DNA of 17,120 nucleotides from an uncultured Oscillospiraceae bacterium (GCA_900543525.1 UQRS01000047.1:1-17120), one strand, 5' to 3'. Positions 6,282 through 14,101 are shown, counted from the stretch's first letter. Made by a program: numbers and translations. Notes: generated from the letters alone by a model not told the origin.

Positions 6282-8417
6282 TCAGAAAAGATAGCTGCCC
6301 GCCTCGACCGCATACTCCTTGCCGTCGATCCGGATCAGGGTCGGAGAGGGGGTGGTAATCTCGTACCGCCAACCGCCCTCAAAGGCGTACCAGCGCGAGC
6401 TGACCAGGCCGTGCCGCGTCTCAATTGAGGCGGCAAGCCAGCCGAGGCGGCCGTCGGGATGCGGTTCAATCACGATGCGCTCAAAGCCGGGCGCCTCCTC
6501 CACCGTCCGGATTCCGGCCGCTACGCCGTACACCCAGTCAGCCACCGCGCCGTAGGCATAGTGGTTATAGGAATTCATGCCGGGATCCCAGATGCTTCCA
6601 TCCTCTTTAATTCCGTCCCAGTGCTCCCAAATCGTTGTAGCGCCCTGCTTGACCGAGAAGAGCCAGGAAGGGTATTTCTCCTGCAAAAGGAGGGTATAGG
6701 CAAGGTCGGTGTACCCGTTCTGCGACAGGGCGTGGAGCAGATAGGGCGTTCCGACAAACCCGGTGTTCAGGCAGTTGCCGTTCTCCTCCACCAGACGGGC
6801 GAGAGAGGCCGCCGTCGCCGCCTTATCGGCCGCAATGCCGAAATAGAGAGCGAGCGCATGCTCGGTCTGGGTCGAAAGGGTGGGGAACCGCTCCTGAATC
6901 TTCGCAACAATTTTGGGGTAAAGCGCCTCATACGCACTGACGTCCTTGCCCAGCACGCGGCCGGCCCGGATCAGGATATCGACCGCGTTGGCATAGTAAA
7001 CCGATGCGATGAAATCCTTGTTCGAGGCGCTGTCCACCGTCTCCCGCCCGAGGTCGAGGGCGCACCAGTCGCCGAAATGCCAGCAGCCGGACCAGAGGAA
7101 CTCCTCCTTGCTCTGGGACTCGATATACCGAACCCAGCCCTGCATACTCTCATACTGGCGGGCCAGAACCTCCCGGTCGCCATAGGTCAGGTAAACCTGC
7201 CACGGGCAGATGATGCCGGCGTCGCCCCACGCGGAGGAGCAGGCCTGATCCTCCAGAATATACGGAATCACATGCGGAATTCCGCCATTCTCCCACTGAT
7301 CGGCGCGTATGTCTCCGAACCATTTTTTGAAGAATTTTTCGGTATCGAAGTTATAGGTCGCCGTGCGGCAAAAAACCTGCGCGTCTCCCGTCCAGCCCAG
7401 CCGCTCGTCCCGCTGGGGGCAGTCGGTCGGTATGTCGAGAAAATTGCCCCGCTGTCCCCAGATGACGTTGTGGAAAAGCTGATTGAGCAGCGGGTTGGAG
7501 GATTCAAGGTATCCGGTGCGCTTCATATCCGAATGGACGGCAATCGCCTCAAAATCGTTCAGGTCGACCTCGCCCGGGAACTCGTCGATGCGGATGCACC
7601 GGAAGCCGTAGAAGGTGTGGGTCGGCTTGTAGTACTGCTCCCCATCGCGGCAGACATATTCAAGGGTCGCCTTGGCGCTCCGGTAATTCTGGGTATAGAC
7701 GTTGCCCTCCTGATCGAGGATTTCAAAATGGGTAAATTTGACCCGATCGCCCGCCTTGCCCTTCACGCGGAAGGAGACATAGCCGGTCATCTCCTGCCCA
7801 AAGTCGATCACCCGCTCCCCCTTTGGGGTTACAAAATAAGCGGTCGGGCGGACATGCACCTGCTCGGAAACGATCTCCCCCTCCTGCTCAATGAGGTTAT
7901 CCTTCGGGAAGTCGAGAGTGCACACCGGGCCCTCCGGTTCATTTGTTTTGGTCGCGTCATACAGCTCGCCGTCGTAAATCTCGCAAAAGCGCAGGGGGCT
8001 CTGCTTTACCGTCCAGCTGTCGTCGGTGGAGAGGGTTTCCTTCCGGCCGTCGGCGTAGACAATCTCCAGCAGAACGATCAGGGACATCTCCCCCGGCAGA
8101 TATTTGCAGTCCGACCAGGCCATGCGGCTGAGATACCAGCCCTTGGCCACCGTAACCTCCAGCAGATTGTCCGCGCTGAGCAGCGCGGTGACGTCGTACT
8201 GCTGCACCTGGTGCCGCTTTTTGTAAGAAGTCCAACCGGGCGCCAGGACAAAATTCCCGACCCTTTCTCCGTTCATCTGCGCCACATAAACGCCGACCGA
8301 TGTAACGGTCAACGTGGCGGAGGCAACCTCTCCGGAGCAATTGAAACGTTTTAAAAATGTGGGAGAAACCGCCCCAAAATCCTCAGAGGGGGCGATCCAA
8401 TTGGCATTTTCCAGCAT
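6282..8417 (-). CDS. GH78 alpha-L-rhamnosidase
   Basis: A 711-aa glycoside hydrolase family 78 enzyme that releases terminal alpha-L-rhamnose by inversion, from plant glycosides, pectin side chains or host and bacterial glycans. The N-terminal beta-sandwich (about 1-165) contains VYVAQMNGERVG and GWTSYKKRHQVQQYDVT. A second beta domain covers about 185-295. The (alpha/alpha)6 barrel starts near 300 and carries DCPQRDERLGWTGD (332-345) with acidic residues D332, D337, E338 and D345. WEHWDG (597-602) holds the likely general base E598. A C-terminal beta domain follows. There is no signal peptide, so it is probably cytoplasmic and acts on imported small rhamnosides. It is shorter than many GH78 proteins of 850 or more residues, lacking an extra N-terminal module. 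AAGGGGA precedes the ATG at good spacing. No sugar transporter or regulator is adjacent. Confidence 0.93.
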   Translation of the reverse strand: MLENANWIAPSEDFGAVSPTFLKRFNCSGEVASATLTVTSVGVYVAQMNGERVGNFVLAPGWTSYKKRHQVQQYDVTALLSADNLLEVTVAKGWYLSRMAWSDCKYLPGEMSLIVLLEIVYADGRKETLSTDDSWTVKQSPLRFCEIYDGELYDATKTNEPEGPVCTLDFPKDNLIEQEGEIVSEQVHVRPTAYFVTPKGERVIDFGQEMTGYVSFRVKGKAGDRVKFTHFEILDQEGNVYTQNYRSAKATLEYVCRDGEQYYKPTHTFYGFRCIRIDEFPGEVDLNDFEAIAVHSDMKRTGYLESSNPLLNQLFHNVIWGQRGNFLDIPTDCPQRDERLGWTGDAQVFCRTATYNFDTEKFFKKWFGDIRADQWENGGIPHVIPYILEDQACSSAWGDAGIICPWQVYLTYGDREVLARQYESMQGWVRYIESQSKEEFLWSGCWHFGDWCALDLGRETVDSASNKDFIASVYYANAVDILIRAGRVLGKDVSAYEALYPKIVAKIQERFPTLSTQTEHALALYFGIAADKAATAASLARLVEENGNCLNTGFVGTPYLLHALSQNGYTDLAYTLLLQEKYPSWLFSVKQGATTIWEHWDGIKEDGSIWDPGMNSYNHYAYGAVADWVYGVAAGIRTVEEAPGFERIVIEPHPDGRLGWLAASIETRHGLVSSRWYAFEGGWRYEITTPSPTLIRIDGKEYAVEAGSYLF

Positions 8418-8565
8418 AAAAGTTCCCCTTTCGCTTTGATTTGGTCAACATGATCGGCAAAGGCGTCAAGCGAGGTGATACGCTCCTCCCCTTCTGCCGG
8501 GAAAATGGCCGCAGAATGCGTGCGCCTCCCTGGCAGAAGGGATACCGCCGAAGCCCTACAATCGC

Positions 8566-8594
8566 ACTATATCAAAACGTTTTAAATCTGTCAA
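8566..8594 (-). promoter_or_regulatory. Rhamnosidase promoter with LacI-type operator in the spacer
   Basis: On the minus strand TTGACA (8594-8589), 17 bp and TATAGT (8571-8566) form a strong promoter. The spacer contains the palindrome AAAACGTTTT (8574-8583), whose central CG dyad flanked by A/T is typical of LacI/GalR-family operators. A bound repressor would block RNA polymerase directly. The transcript should start near 8559, giving a leader of about 140 nt with a 10-bp hairpin (8489-8498 with 8532-8541). Confidence 0.7.
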
Positions 8595-8723
8595 TGGGCA
8601 AATGAATTTTTATACCGAAAACAAAGCGGCAGCCCTCCGCACTTCCAAAGCCGAAAACCGACCGGCCGCAGCCTTTGCGAGAGCCGGCAGGGGATTGCCT
8701 GCACTTTGGCCGCGGGAACCCTC
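8595..8723. other. Intergenic region between radC and the rhamnosidase promoter
   Basis: No gene is seen. CCGCGGGA (8710-8717) and TCCCGCGG (8731-8738) form an 8-bp inverted repeat that includes the radC stop codon in its loop region. On the minus strand it is not followed by T, so no canonical radC terminator is evident, and radC transcripts may run into the rhamnosidase promoter region. Confidence 0.35.
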
Positions 8724-9455
8724 TTACGACTCCCGCGGTGGCGGAACCGCCTTATTTTTCATCGGCCGAAAAAGATAGCAGAACTCCCTCGACTCGGCCA
8801 GGGAGACAAAATCGTCCCCCGCGATGACAATGTGATCCACCAGCGCGACATTGATCGTGCCGAGCAGATCGCGAATCTTTTCGGTCGCGATGATGTCCTG
8901 ACGAGACGGAATCGCCAGGCCGCCGGGATGGTTGTGGCAGATGACAACCGACGGTGCGTTGGTTCGCATAACAATCTCCAGAATCGAGCGGTAGCGGATA
9001 CCGGCCGAGCTGATGTCTCCCTTCCCGATAATATCGAAGGAGATAATGTGGCAGAGGCTGTCCAGCGCCAGAACCGACACAACCTCCTCCGTAAAGCCGG
9101 CGTAGCACTGGGTCAAATATCCGCCCACCCGGGAGGGGGTATCCAGCGGCTCGTCCTTGATGTCTATATTCTTATGATAATACCGAAACAGCGGCGTAAT
9201 CAGCTTAATCAGCGTTGCAACATTCTCTCCCACGCCGTCGACCTTCAAAAGCTCCTCATACGGTGCGTCGAGCACCCGGTTGAAAGAACCGAACCGGTCG
9301 ATCAGCCTATGTGCCAGCTCGTTGGTGTCCTTTTGCGGAACACCGAAAAACAGCAGCAGCTCCAGCACATTATGCGGCTCAAAATCCTCCAGCCCGTTTT
9401 GCAGAAACCGGTTTTTCAAGCGTTTTCGATGATCCTTATGCAGCAGTCCGTCCAT
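8724..9455 (-). CDS. radC: RadC family protein (JAB/MPN metalloprotease-fold domain)
   Basis: A 243-aa RadC (UPF0758) protein of normal length. The N-terminal part (about 1-95) is a RadC_N region with a helix-hairpin-helix at LLKVDGVGENVATLI (69-83). The C-terminal JAB/MPN domain has the zinc motif HNHPGG...SRQD, with H174, H176 and D187 as ligands. The historical DNA-repair role is doubtful; the family's true activity is not settled. The start is ATG 9455 with GGAGGG 5 nt upstream. The gene is alone and divergent from the pseudouridine synthase gene. Confidence 0.93.
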   Translation of the reverse strand: MDGLLHKDHRKRLKNRFLQNGLEDFEPHNVLELLLFFGVPQKDTNELAHRLIDRFGSFNRVLDAPYEELLKVDGVGENVATLIKLITPLFRYYHKNIDIKDEPLDTPSRVGGYLTQCYAGFTEEVVSVLALDSLCHIISFDIIGKGDISSAGIRYRSILEIVMRTNAPSVVICHNHPGGLAIPSRQDIIATEKIRDLLGTINVALVDHIVIAGDDFVSLAESREFCYLFRPMKNKAVPPPRES

Positions 9456-9488
9456 GATTTCCCTCCATCGGCAGGGGTAAAGCTATCA

Positions 9489-9515
9489 GCACCCGGCTCG
9501 CTCTGCGCCGGGTGC
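9489..9515 (-). other. Hairpin in the radC 5' leader
   Basis: GCACCCGGC (9489-9497) and GCCGGGTGC (9507-9515) form a perfect 9-bp stem with a 9-nt loop, inside the predicted radC leader between the -10 box near 9567 and the ribosome binding site near 9462. No T-tract follows on the minus strand. Confidence 0.5.
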
Positions 9516-9566
9516 CGTGTTTTCTCCATATCCTGTTTTAAAAAGATTTTGCAAAACATTATTTTT

Positions 9567-9595
9567 ATTATATCCTACTTTTTCTGTTTTGAAAA
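9567..9595 (-). promoter_or_regulatory. radC promoter
   Basis: On the minus strand a perfect TATAAT (9572-9567) lies 17 bp from TTTTCA (9595-9590), a 4-of-6 -35 match, in an AT-rich stretch. The leader would be about 105 nt. Confidence 0.55.
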
Positions 9596-9616
9596 GTTCC
9601 TTTTTGTAAAATCCGG

Positions 9617-9625
9617 TGGTATAAT
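9617..9625 (+). promoter_or_regulatory. Extended -10 promoter of the pseudouridine synthase gene
   Basis: TGGTATAAT is an extended -10 element, with TG at 9617-9618 and TATAAT at 9620-9625. No good -35 box is found at 16-18 bp, which extended -10 promoters tolerate. The leader would be about 95 nt. Confidence 0.55.
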
Positions 9626-9728
9626 GAAGACAAAATGTGGGCTGCACAGGAGCGCACAGCGAAAATTATAAAATTACGCCTTTTTTCTCCTCAAGACGAT
9701 AAAATCAAAAATTGCAGGTGCTGATTGT

Positions 9729-10736
9729 ATGAAAAGCTTTACCATCTCCCCCGCCGACGCCGGCGTCCGGCTGGACAAATTTGTCGCACGTGTTGCGCCG
9801 ACTCTGCCCAAATCCCTGCTGTACAAATCCATCCGGCAGAAGAAGATCAAGCGCAACCGCAAGCGGGTGGAGGGCTCTGACCGCCTGTGCGAAGGGGATG
9901 TGCTCGACCTCTATCTGTCCGATGAATTTTTTGCACCGGCGGCGCCGCGGTACGACTTTCTTTCGGCGGGGCGGCTGACCGGCGTTGTGTATGAGGATGA
10001 GAACATCCTCCTGGTCGATAAAAAGCAGGGGCTGATTGTGCATCCCGATCAAAATGAGTACCGCGACACCCTGATCGGCCGGATTCAGAAATATCTGTAT
10101 GAAAAGGGAGAGTACGACCCCTCGGCCGAGGACGCTTTCTGCCCGGCGCTGGCCAACCGGATCGACCGCAACACCGGCGGCATCGTCCTGGCGGCCAAAA
10201 ACTCGGCGGCGCTGCGCCTGCTCTGCGACAAGATCAAGCAGCGGGAGATTGACAAATACTACCTCGCCGTAGTGCACGGCCGCCCGCGGGAGGCTTCCGG
10301 GCTTCTGGAAGGGTATCTTGAAAAAAACGAGGAAAAGAACCAGGTCTTTGTCGTGAAATCGGGGACAAAGGGCGCCAAGCTGGCCCGCACACGCTACCGC
10401 GTGCTGAAGAGCCGGGGCGGCCTCTCACTGATTGAGATTGAGCTGCTGACCGGCCGCACCCATCAGATTCGGGCGCAGATGGCGTCGATCGGCTGTCCGC
10501 TGCTGGGCGACGGCAAGTATGGCAAAAACGCCGAGGACAAGCGGCTCGGCTTCAAGCATCAGGCGCTGTACGCCTATCGTTTGCGGTTCCACTTCACGAC
10601 CGAGGGAGGCGTGCTCGACTATCTCGACGGCAGAAGCTTTACGGTGCCGCAGGTCTGGTTTGCGGAGGAGCTGTTCGGCTACCGGGTCTCTGCAAAAGCG
10701 GAGGAGGCGCAGCCCTCTTCCCCAAAAGAAGCGTAA
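9729..10736 (+). CDS. RluA-family rRNA pseudouridine synthase with S4 domain
   Basis: A 335-aa enzyme converting specific uridines in structured RNA, most likely 23S rRNA, to pseudouridine. An S4 RNA-binding domain covers about 12-65. The catalytic motif at 143-151 is NRIDRNTGG with D146 as the nucleophile. Asn replaces the His of the more common HRLD form, a variant I regard as ordinary in a Clostridia subgroup. The C-terminal motif TGRTHQIRAQMASIGCPLLGD is also diagnostic. RluC, RluD and YjbO-like members cannot be separated by eye, so no symbol is given. The start is ATG 9729 with AGGTG about 8 nt upstream. The gene ends at a strong terminator. Confidence 0.92.
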   Translation: MKSFTISPADAGVRLDKFVARVAPTLPKSLLYKSIRQKKIKRNRKRVEGSDRLCEGDVLDLYLSDEFFAPAAPRYDFLSAGRLTGVVYEDENILLVDKKQGLIVHPDQNEYRDTLIGRIQKYLYEKGEYDPSAEDAFCPALANRIDRNTGGIVLAAKNSAALRLLCDKIKQREIDKYYLAVVHGRPREASGLLEGYLEKNEEKNQVFVVKSGTKGAKLARTRYRVLKSRGGLSLIEIELLTGRTHQIRAQMASIGCPLLGDGKYGKNAEDKRLGFKHQALYAYRLRFHFTTEGGVLDYLDGRSFTVPQVWFAEELFGYRVSAKAEEAQPSSPKEA

Positions 10737-10742
10737 AAACAG

Positions 10743-10789
10743 CGGCTCGGACGGTGGATGCGCCACCTGTCCGAGCCGTGTGGTTTTTT
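10743..10789 (+). terminator. Bidirectional intrinsic terminator after the pseudouridine synthase gene
   Basis: CGGCTCGGAC (10743-10752) pairs with GTCCGAGCCG (10769-10778), and the inner GGTGG pairs with CCACC, with a single bulged T and a 5-nt loop. GTGTGG and six T follow on the plus strand. On the minus strand the stem is followed by CTG and five T, so it can also end the methyltransferase transcript. Confidence 0.92.
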
Positions 10790-10835
10790 GAGGATATTTT
10801 ACCGGGCGGCCGTTCGTCCGGTCATGCGGCCGTCC

Positions 10836-10923
10836 GATCGTGCGATCGTGCGATCGTGCGATCGTGCGATCATGTGGTTACCCGGGTCGCCTGCCTTTCG
10901 ACCGATCGACCGATCATCCGATT
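10836..10923. repeat. 8-bp tandem repeats rich in GATC
   Basis: GATCGTGC occurs four times in tandem (10836-10867), followed by a decayed fifth unit GATCATGT (10868-10875). After 24 bp, GACCGATC occurs twice (10900-10915), followed by ATCCGATT (10916-10923). Each GATCGTGC junction creates the palindrome CGATCG. The block lies between convergent genes and has no credible coding role. It may vary in copy number between strains. Confidence 0.85.
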
Positions 10924-10944
10924 GGCCGCTCGTCCGCGTCCGCT

Positions 10945-11754
10945 CTATTTCACCGCAATGCGCATGCGATAGCAAAACGCGATCGGAAACTCGGCCGCAG
11001 GGTCAGGGAAAATCTCCGCTATCGCAGAGCGGAAAGCGGCAATCTCGGCCTCAAGCTTTTCGGGGTGCAGCTTTTGCAGGGTATGCAGACTGCCCTGGCT
11101 GAAAAGCAGGTCCATCAGCCGCTCGGCCGTGCAGCGCTCCGGGTTGGAGAAAAGCAGCTCGCGGCAGTAGCGGAAATAGCCGCTCGACCGGATGTTGGCG
11201 AGGTGCTGCTCCTTCTCATACCGCACGAAGGTGTCCTGCACGTCGGGCAGCGCCTTTTCCAGTGCCCTTACCTTTTCGTACAGCGTCATGTAGGCCTGCT
11301 CGGCCTCCCACCTTGTGACCGGCGGCCAGTCGCAGTCAACCGTCGCAAAGACACCGCCCGGCTTCAGGATGCGATTCACCTCCCGCAGGGTGGAGACCGG
11401 CTCCATCCAATGGAAGGACTGGGAGCAGAAGACCGCGTCGCAGCAGACGTCGGGAAGCCCGGTATCGCTGCCAAACCCCTGCTGAAAGCGGCGGTCGGCG
11501 GTCTCCCTCTCCTTGGCGAGGCGGAGCATGTCCTCGCTCGGCTCAATCCCGATGGCGAGGCGGCAGTTTCCCTGCCAGATCAGGGTGGAAAGCCCCGTGC
11601 CGCAGCCGAGGTCGACGACCGTATCCGGCCGACGCCCCAGGTAGGCGGTTATCCGCTCGACCGGGTAGTACGGCATGGCCGGCCGCGCCCGGTCATAGGT
11701 ATCCGCAAAGCCGGTAAAGCGGTCGGCATTCTTCTTTTGGGCAGGACTCTGCAT
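10945..11754 (-). CDS. Class I SAM-dependent methyltransferase
   Basis: A 269-aa Rossmann-fold methyltransferase of the Methyltransf_11/25 type. FADTYDRARPAMPYYP near the N-terminus (16-31) is typical of a family including trans-aconitate methyltransferase-like proteins. Motif I is VVDLGCGTG (46-54), the ribose-binding acid is E71 (IGIEPS), and a later motif reads FCSQSFHWM. ILKPGG marks the next strand. Small-molecule methylation is likely, but the substrate is unknown. The start is ATG 11754 with AAGGAG 7 nt upstream; a longer frame to 11832 runs through an intercistronic hairpin and is not credible. It lies 91 bp downstream of the membrane glycosyltransferase gene and may be read from its transcript. 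Confidence 0.88.
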   Translation of the reverse strand: MQSPAQKKNADRFTGFADTYDRARPAMPYYPVERITAYLGRRPDTVVDLGCGTGLSTLIWQGNCRLAIGIEPSEDMLRLAKERETADRRFQQGFGSDTGLPDVCCDAVFCSQSFHWMEPVSTLREVNRILKPGGVFATVDCDWPPVTRWEAEQAYMTLYEKVRALEKALPDVQDTFVRYEKEQHLANIRSSGYFRYCRELLFSNPERCTAERLMDLLFSQGSLHTLQKLHPEKLEAEIAAFRSAIAEIFPDPAAEFPIAFCYRMRIAVK

Positions 11755-11782
11755 AAAACATCTCCTTAAAAATGACAGCAAT

Positions 11783-11823
11783 ACCGCCGGAGGGCGGAGA
11801 AAACCTCCCCCGCCTCCAGCGGT
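11783..11823 (-). other. Intercistronic GC-rich hairpin
   Basis: On the plus strand ACCGCCGGAGG (11783-11793) faces CCTCCAGCGGT (11813-11823). All pairs match except one, which becomes a G-U pair in minus-strand RNA; additional pairs are possible inside. It lies between the glycosyltransferase stop and the methyltransferase ribosome binding site. There is no immediate T-tract on the minus strand, so it could act as a processing or stability element or a leaky terminator. Confidence 0.5.
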
Positions 11824-11845
11824 TTTTAACAAGTAAGCGGCCGCG

Positions 11846-13102
11846 TTATTTGACCGGCTGCTTCATATGATCAATCGAAAGGCTGACGCTGTGCCGAATC
11901 GGCTTCCACTCCACCTTTTTAAAGAGGGCGACGATGGAAATGGGTATGTAGGTCAGCATAAACAGCGGAAAGGTGAAAAAGGAAAAAATCTTTCGCGGGA
12001 TGGAGGCGTGAATCTGCCGCCACTCGGTTATGCCGGTGACAAGCCCGATCAGGAAGAGCATGAGATAGCTGTTGCGCAGCGTCTCCAGAACCGAGAGGAG
12101 GATCACCAGCACATTTCCGTGCAGCAGCAGCGTCGGTATCAGCGCCGCCGCGTTGATCAAAAAGCTGACAATGGTCAGCACAGCTGCCGGCATGATGGTC
12201 ATGCACATGTCGGCACAGGCGAACCTTCCCCCGAAAATCCCGCGCAGCAGGCGGCCTCCATACTGCCGAAAGACCTGATAATACCCTCTCGCCCAGCGCA
12301 GGCGCTGCGTCCAGCTTTGCGAAAAGGTCTCCGGCTGTTCGTCGTACAGGATCGCGTTGTGGCAGTAGCCGATCCGCTCTCCGTTCAGGATGCTTTCCAC
12401 CGTGAACTGAATATCCTCGGTCAGGAGGAAATACTTCCAGCCGTTGGTGCGGTTGATAATATCACGGTGAATCAAAAAGCCGGTGCCCGACACGGCACAG
12501 CTTGTCCCGAGCAGCATCCGCGCGTTGTTGAGGTGCCTCGCCTCTCGCAAAAACCAGAGGGCGTAGCCGGAGGAAATCCAGTTGGCGCCGTAGTTTTTGG
12601 AGTTGCGGTAGCTGGTGATCACGCGAAAACCGGCCGAGAAGGTTTTGTTCATCTCGCTGATATAATTCTCATCCAGGAGGTTGTCGGCGTCGAAAATGAA
12701 ATAGCCGTCAAAATAAGCTCGGCCGTACTGCTCCATCACCTGATCGAACAGGAACTCGAGGGCATAGCCCTTGCCCACCCGCGTTTTGTTCTGCCGCACA
12801 AAGACCGTGGCGCCGGCCTCCTTCGCGACGGCGGCCGTCCGGTCGGTGCAGTTGTCCGCCACCACAAAGACCGAAACCAGCTCGGCCGGATATTTCTGTC
12901 GCCGGATGCTTTCGATCAGCTTGCCGATCACTGCCTCCTCATTCCGGGCAGAGATCATAACCGCATACCGGTGGGGCACGACCCGCGCCGGGCGGCAGGA
13001 TGCCTTCTTCACCGTACCCACCAGCAGATAGAAAAACTGATACGCATAGCAGAGCACAAAGACCGTCGAAATGATAAAATTGGCCGTAAGCAGATAATTC
13101 AC
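11846..13102 (-). CDS. BcsA-like family 2 membrane glycosyltransferase
   Basis: A 418-aa integral membrane glycosyltransferase, possibly processive. One membrane span lies at about 3-29. The GT-A domain carries ISARNEE (50-56), VADNCTD (81-87), the DAD metal motif (138-140), the acceptor-side TED (228-230) and QRLRW (266-270). The last is the Q-x-x-R-W motif of cellulose, hyaluronan and poly-GlcNAc synthases. C-terminal membrane segments cover about 300-325, 328-360 and 372-395. The product could be a surface polysaccharide or glycolipid; no PilZ domain, export partner or other polysaccharide gene is adjacent, so this is unresolved. I chose GTG 13102 because AGGGGG sits 7 nt upstream. A TTG two codons earlier (13108) is too close to that site. 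Confidence 0.87.
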   Translation of the reverse strand: MNYLLTANFIISTVFVLCYAYQFFYLLVGTVKKASCRPARVVPHRYAVMISARNEEAVIGKLIESIRRQKYPAELVSVFVVADNCTDRTAAVAKEAGATVFVRQNKTRVGKGYALEFLFDQVMEQYGRAYFDGYFIFDADNLLDENYISEMNKTFSAGFRVITSYRNSKNYGANWISSGYALWFLREARHLNNARMLLGTSCAVSGTGFLIHRDIINRTNGWKYFLLTEDIQFTVESILNGERIGYCHNAILYDEQPETFSQSWTQRLRWARGYYQVFRQYGGRLLRGIFGGRFACADMCMTIMPAAVLTIVSFLINAAALIPTLLLHGNVLVILLSVLETLRNSYLMLFLIGLVTGITEWRQIHASIPRKIFSFFTFPLFMLTYIPISIVALFKKVEWKPIRHSVSLSIDHMKQPVK

Positions 13103-13143
13103 TGCCAATCCCCCTCTCCAGATTCGGGTGTTTTCATACCTTT

Positions 13144-13172
13144 ATTATCTCAATCGCCGATTTAAGAAACAA
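13144..13172 (-). promoter_or_regulatory. Candidate promoter of the BcsA-like gene
   Basis: On the minus strand GATAAT (13149-13144) lies 17 bp from TTGTTT (13172-13167). The -10 match is 5 of 6 and the -35 is weak. A perfect 12-bp palindrome, AACCTTAAGGTT (13180-13191), lies 7 bp upstream of the -35, a position suited to an activator or a repressor. Confidence 0.45.
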
Positions 13173-13296
13173 GGGAGGAAACCTTAAGGTTCATTTAACT
13201 TTTTGCAGCGCGACGGCAGCCCTCTTTATGAAAAAAAGGGGGCCGTTTTCGAATTTTTGCGATATTGCGGGGGAAAAGTACCGCCGGCCGCGCCGG

Positions 13297-14058
13297 TCAG
13301 TCCGCGCCGCCCTTGGATTTTTGAATATGATAGGAAATGCGGAGCATCGCCTTCTCGGGCAGGAGGCGGCAGCCGAACCGCGCCAGCTTCATCAGAATGC
13401 CGGGTTGGATAATCAGCTTGCCGCGCAGCACGCCCTCTACCGCGCAGCGAGCGACATACTCGCTTGACTGACCGCGCAGGGCGAACCGCACTCCGGCGAC
13501 CCGGTTGAACTCGGTATTCACCGGGCCGGGGCAGAGCAGGCTGACCCGCACCCGGCTTTTTTGACGGCGGAGCTCTTCGTAAATCGCCTCGGTCAGCCGG
13601 ACGACATAGTTTTTCGAAGCATAGTAGCCCGACAGCATCGGCCCGGCCATGAACCCGGCCGAGGACGCAACATTCAGAATACGGCCGCTGTCCCGCTTTA
13701 AAAAATCACACAAAAACAACTTGGTCAGCATATGCACCGCCGTAATGTTGGTCGAGATCAGGTCGAGATCCCGCTCCAGCCCGGTCTGATCGAACCGGCC
13801 GAAATTGCCGAACCCGGCATTGTTGATCAGGAGGTCAATCCCCTCCCCCGCCGTTTCACGGTAGAGGCGCAGGCATTCCTCCGGCTTTGCGAGGTCGGCC
13901 GAAATCACCCGGACATGCACGCCGGACAGCTCGGCCGCCAGCGCCTCCAACCGGTCGAGGCGGCGGGCGGTCAGGATCAGATCCCACCCCTTTTCGGCCA
14001 GAATACGCGCCATATCCCGGCCGAGGCCGGAGCTGGCGCCGGTAATCAGAGCTTTCAT
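13297..14058 (-). CDS. Short-chain dehydrogenase/reductase
   Basis: A 253-aa classical SDR with a Rossmann fold. The cofactor motif TGASSGLG (6-13) and R32-R33 after the second strand favour NADP(H). NNAG is at 79-82, the catalytic serine is in ASSAG (131-135), and the active-site pair is Y145 and K149 (YYASK). CPGPVNTEF follows. It resembles the DltE/YqjQ-type group; substrate unknown. The start is ATG 14058 with AAGGG 8 nt upstream, placing the glycine motif at the usual distance. An extended frame to 14100 has no family support. The gene is divergent from the DUF815 gene. Confidence 0.9.
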   Translation of the reverse strand: MKALITGASSGLGRDMARILAEKGWDLILTARRLDRLEALAAELSGVHVRVISADLAKPEECLRLYRETAGEGIDLLINNAGFGNFGRFDQTGLERDLDLISTNITAVHMLTKLFLCDFLKRDSGRILNVASSAGFMAGPMLSGYYASKNYVVRLTEAIYEELRRQKSRVRVSLLCPGPVNTEFNRVAGVRFALRGQSSEYVARCAVEGVLRGKLIIQPGILMKLARFGCRLLPEKAMLRISYHIQKSKGGAD

Positions 14059-14101
14059 ATTCTCATCCCTTTCACACCTTAAATTCCGCACAGTATCCAC
14101 T

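Noticed and set aside
6459..8354. 631-residue plus-strand open frame within the rhamnosidase gene
   Set aside because: It is the antisense shadow of a GH78 gene whose domains and catalytic motifs are intact.
9624..9671. 15-residue frame starting at the ATG that follows the pseudouridine synthase -10 box
   Set aside because: Its ATG overlaps TATAAT, so it lies upstream of the transcript start, and it has no ribosome binding site.
10836..10875. CRISPR-like array
   Set aside because: Units are 8 bp and directly abut with no spacers, and no cas gene is present.
10754..11102. Open frames with R-S-C-D-R-A-I-V repeats across the tandem octamers
   Set aside because: The peptide repeat is only the translation of the 8-bp DNA repeat, and the frames overlap a terminator and the methyltransferase gene.
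11867..13165. 432-residue plus-strand open frame opposite the BcsA-like gene
   Set aside because: It is an antisense shadow; the minus strand has DAD, TED and QRLRW motifs and membrane spans.
13203..13258. Terminator between the SDR and BcsA-like genes
   Set aside because: An imperfect stem (ACGGC...GCCGT with CCCTCTTT/AAAGGGGG) is present, but on the minus strand it is followed by a GC-rich run, so I could not support a terminator.
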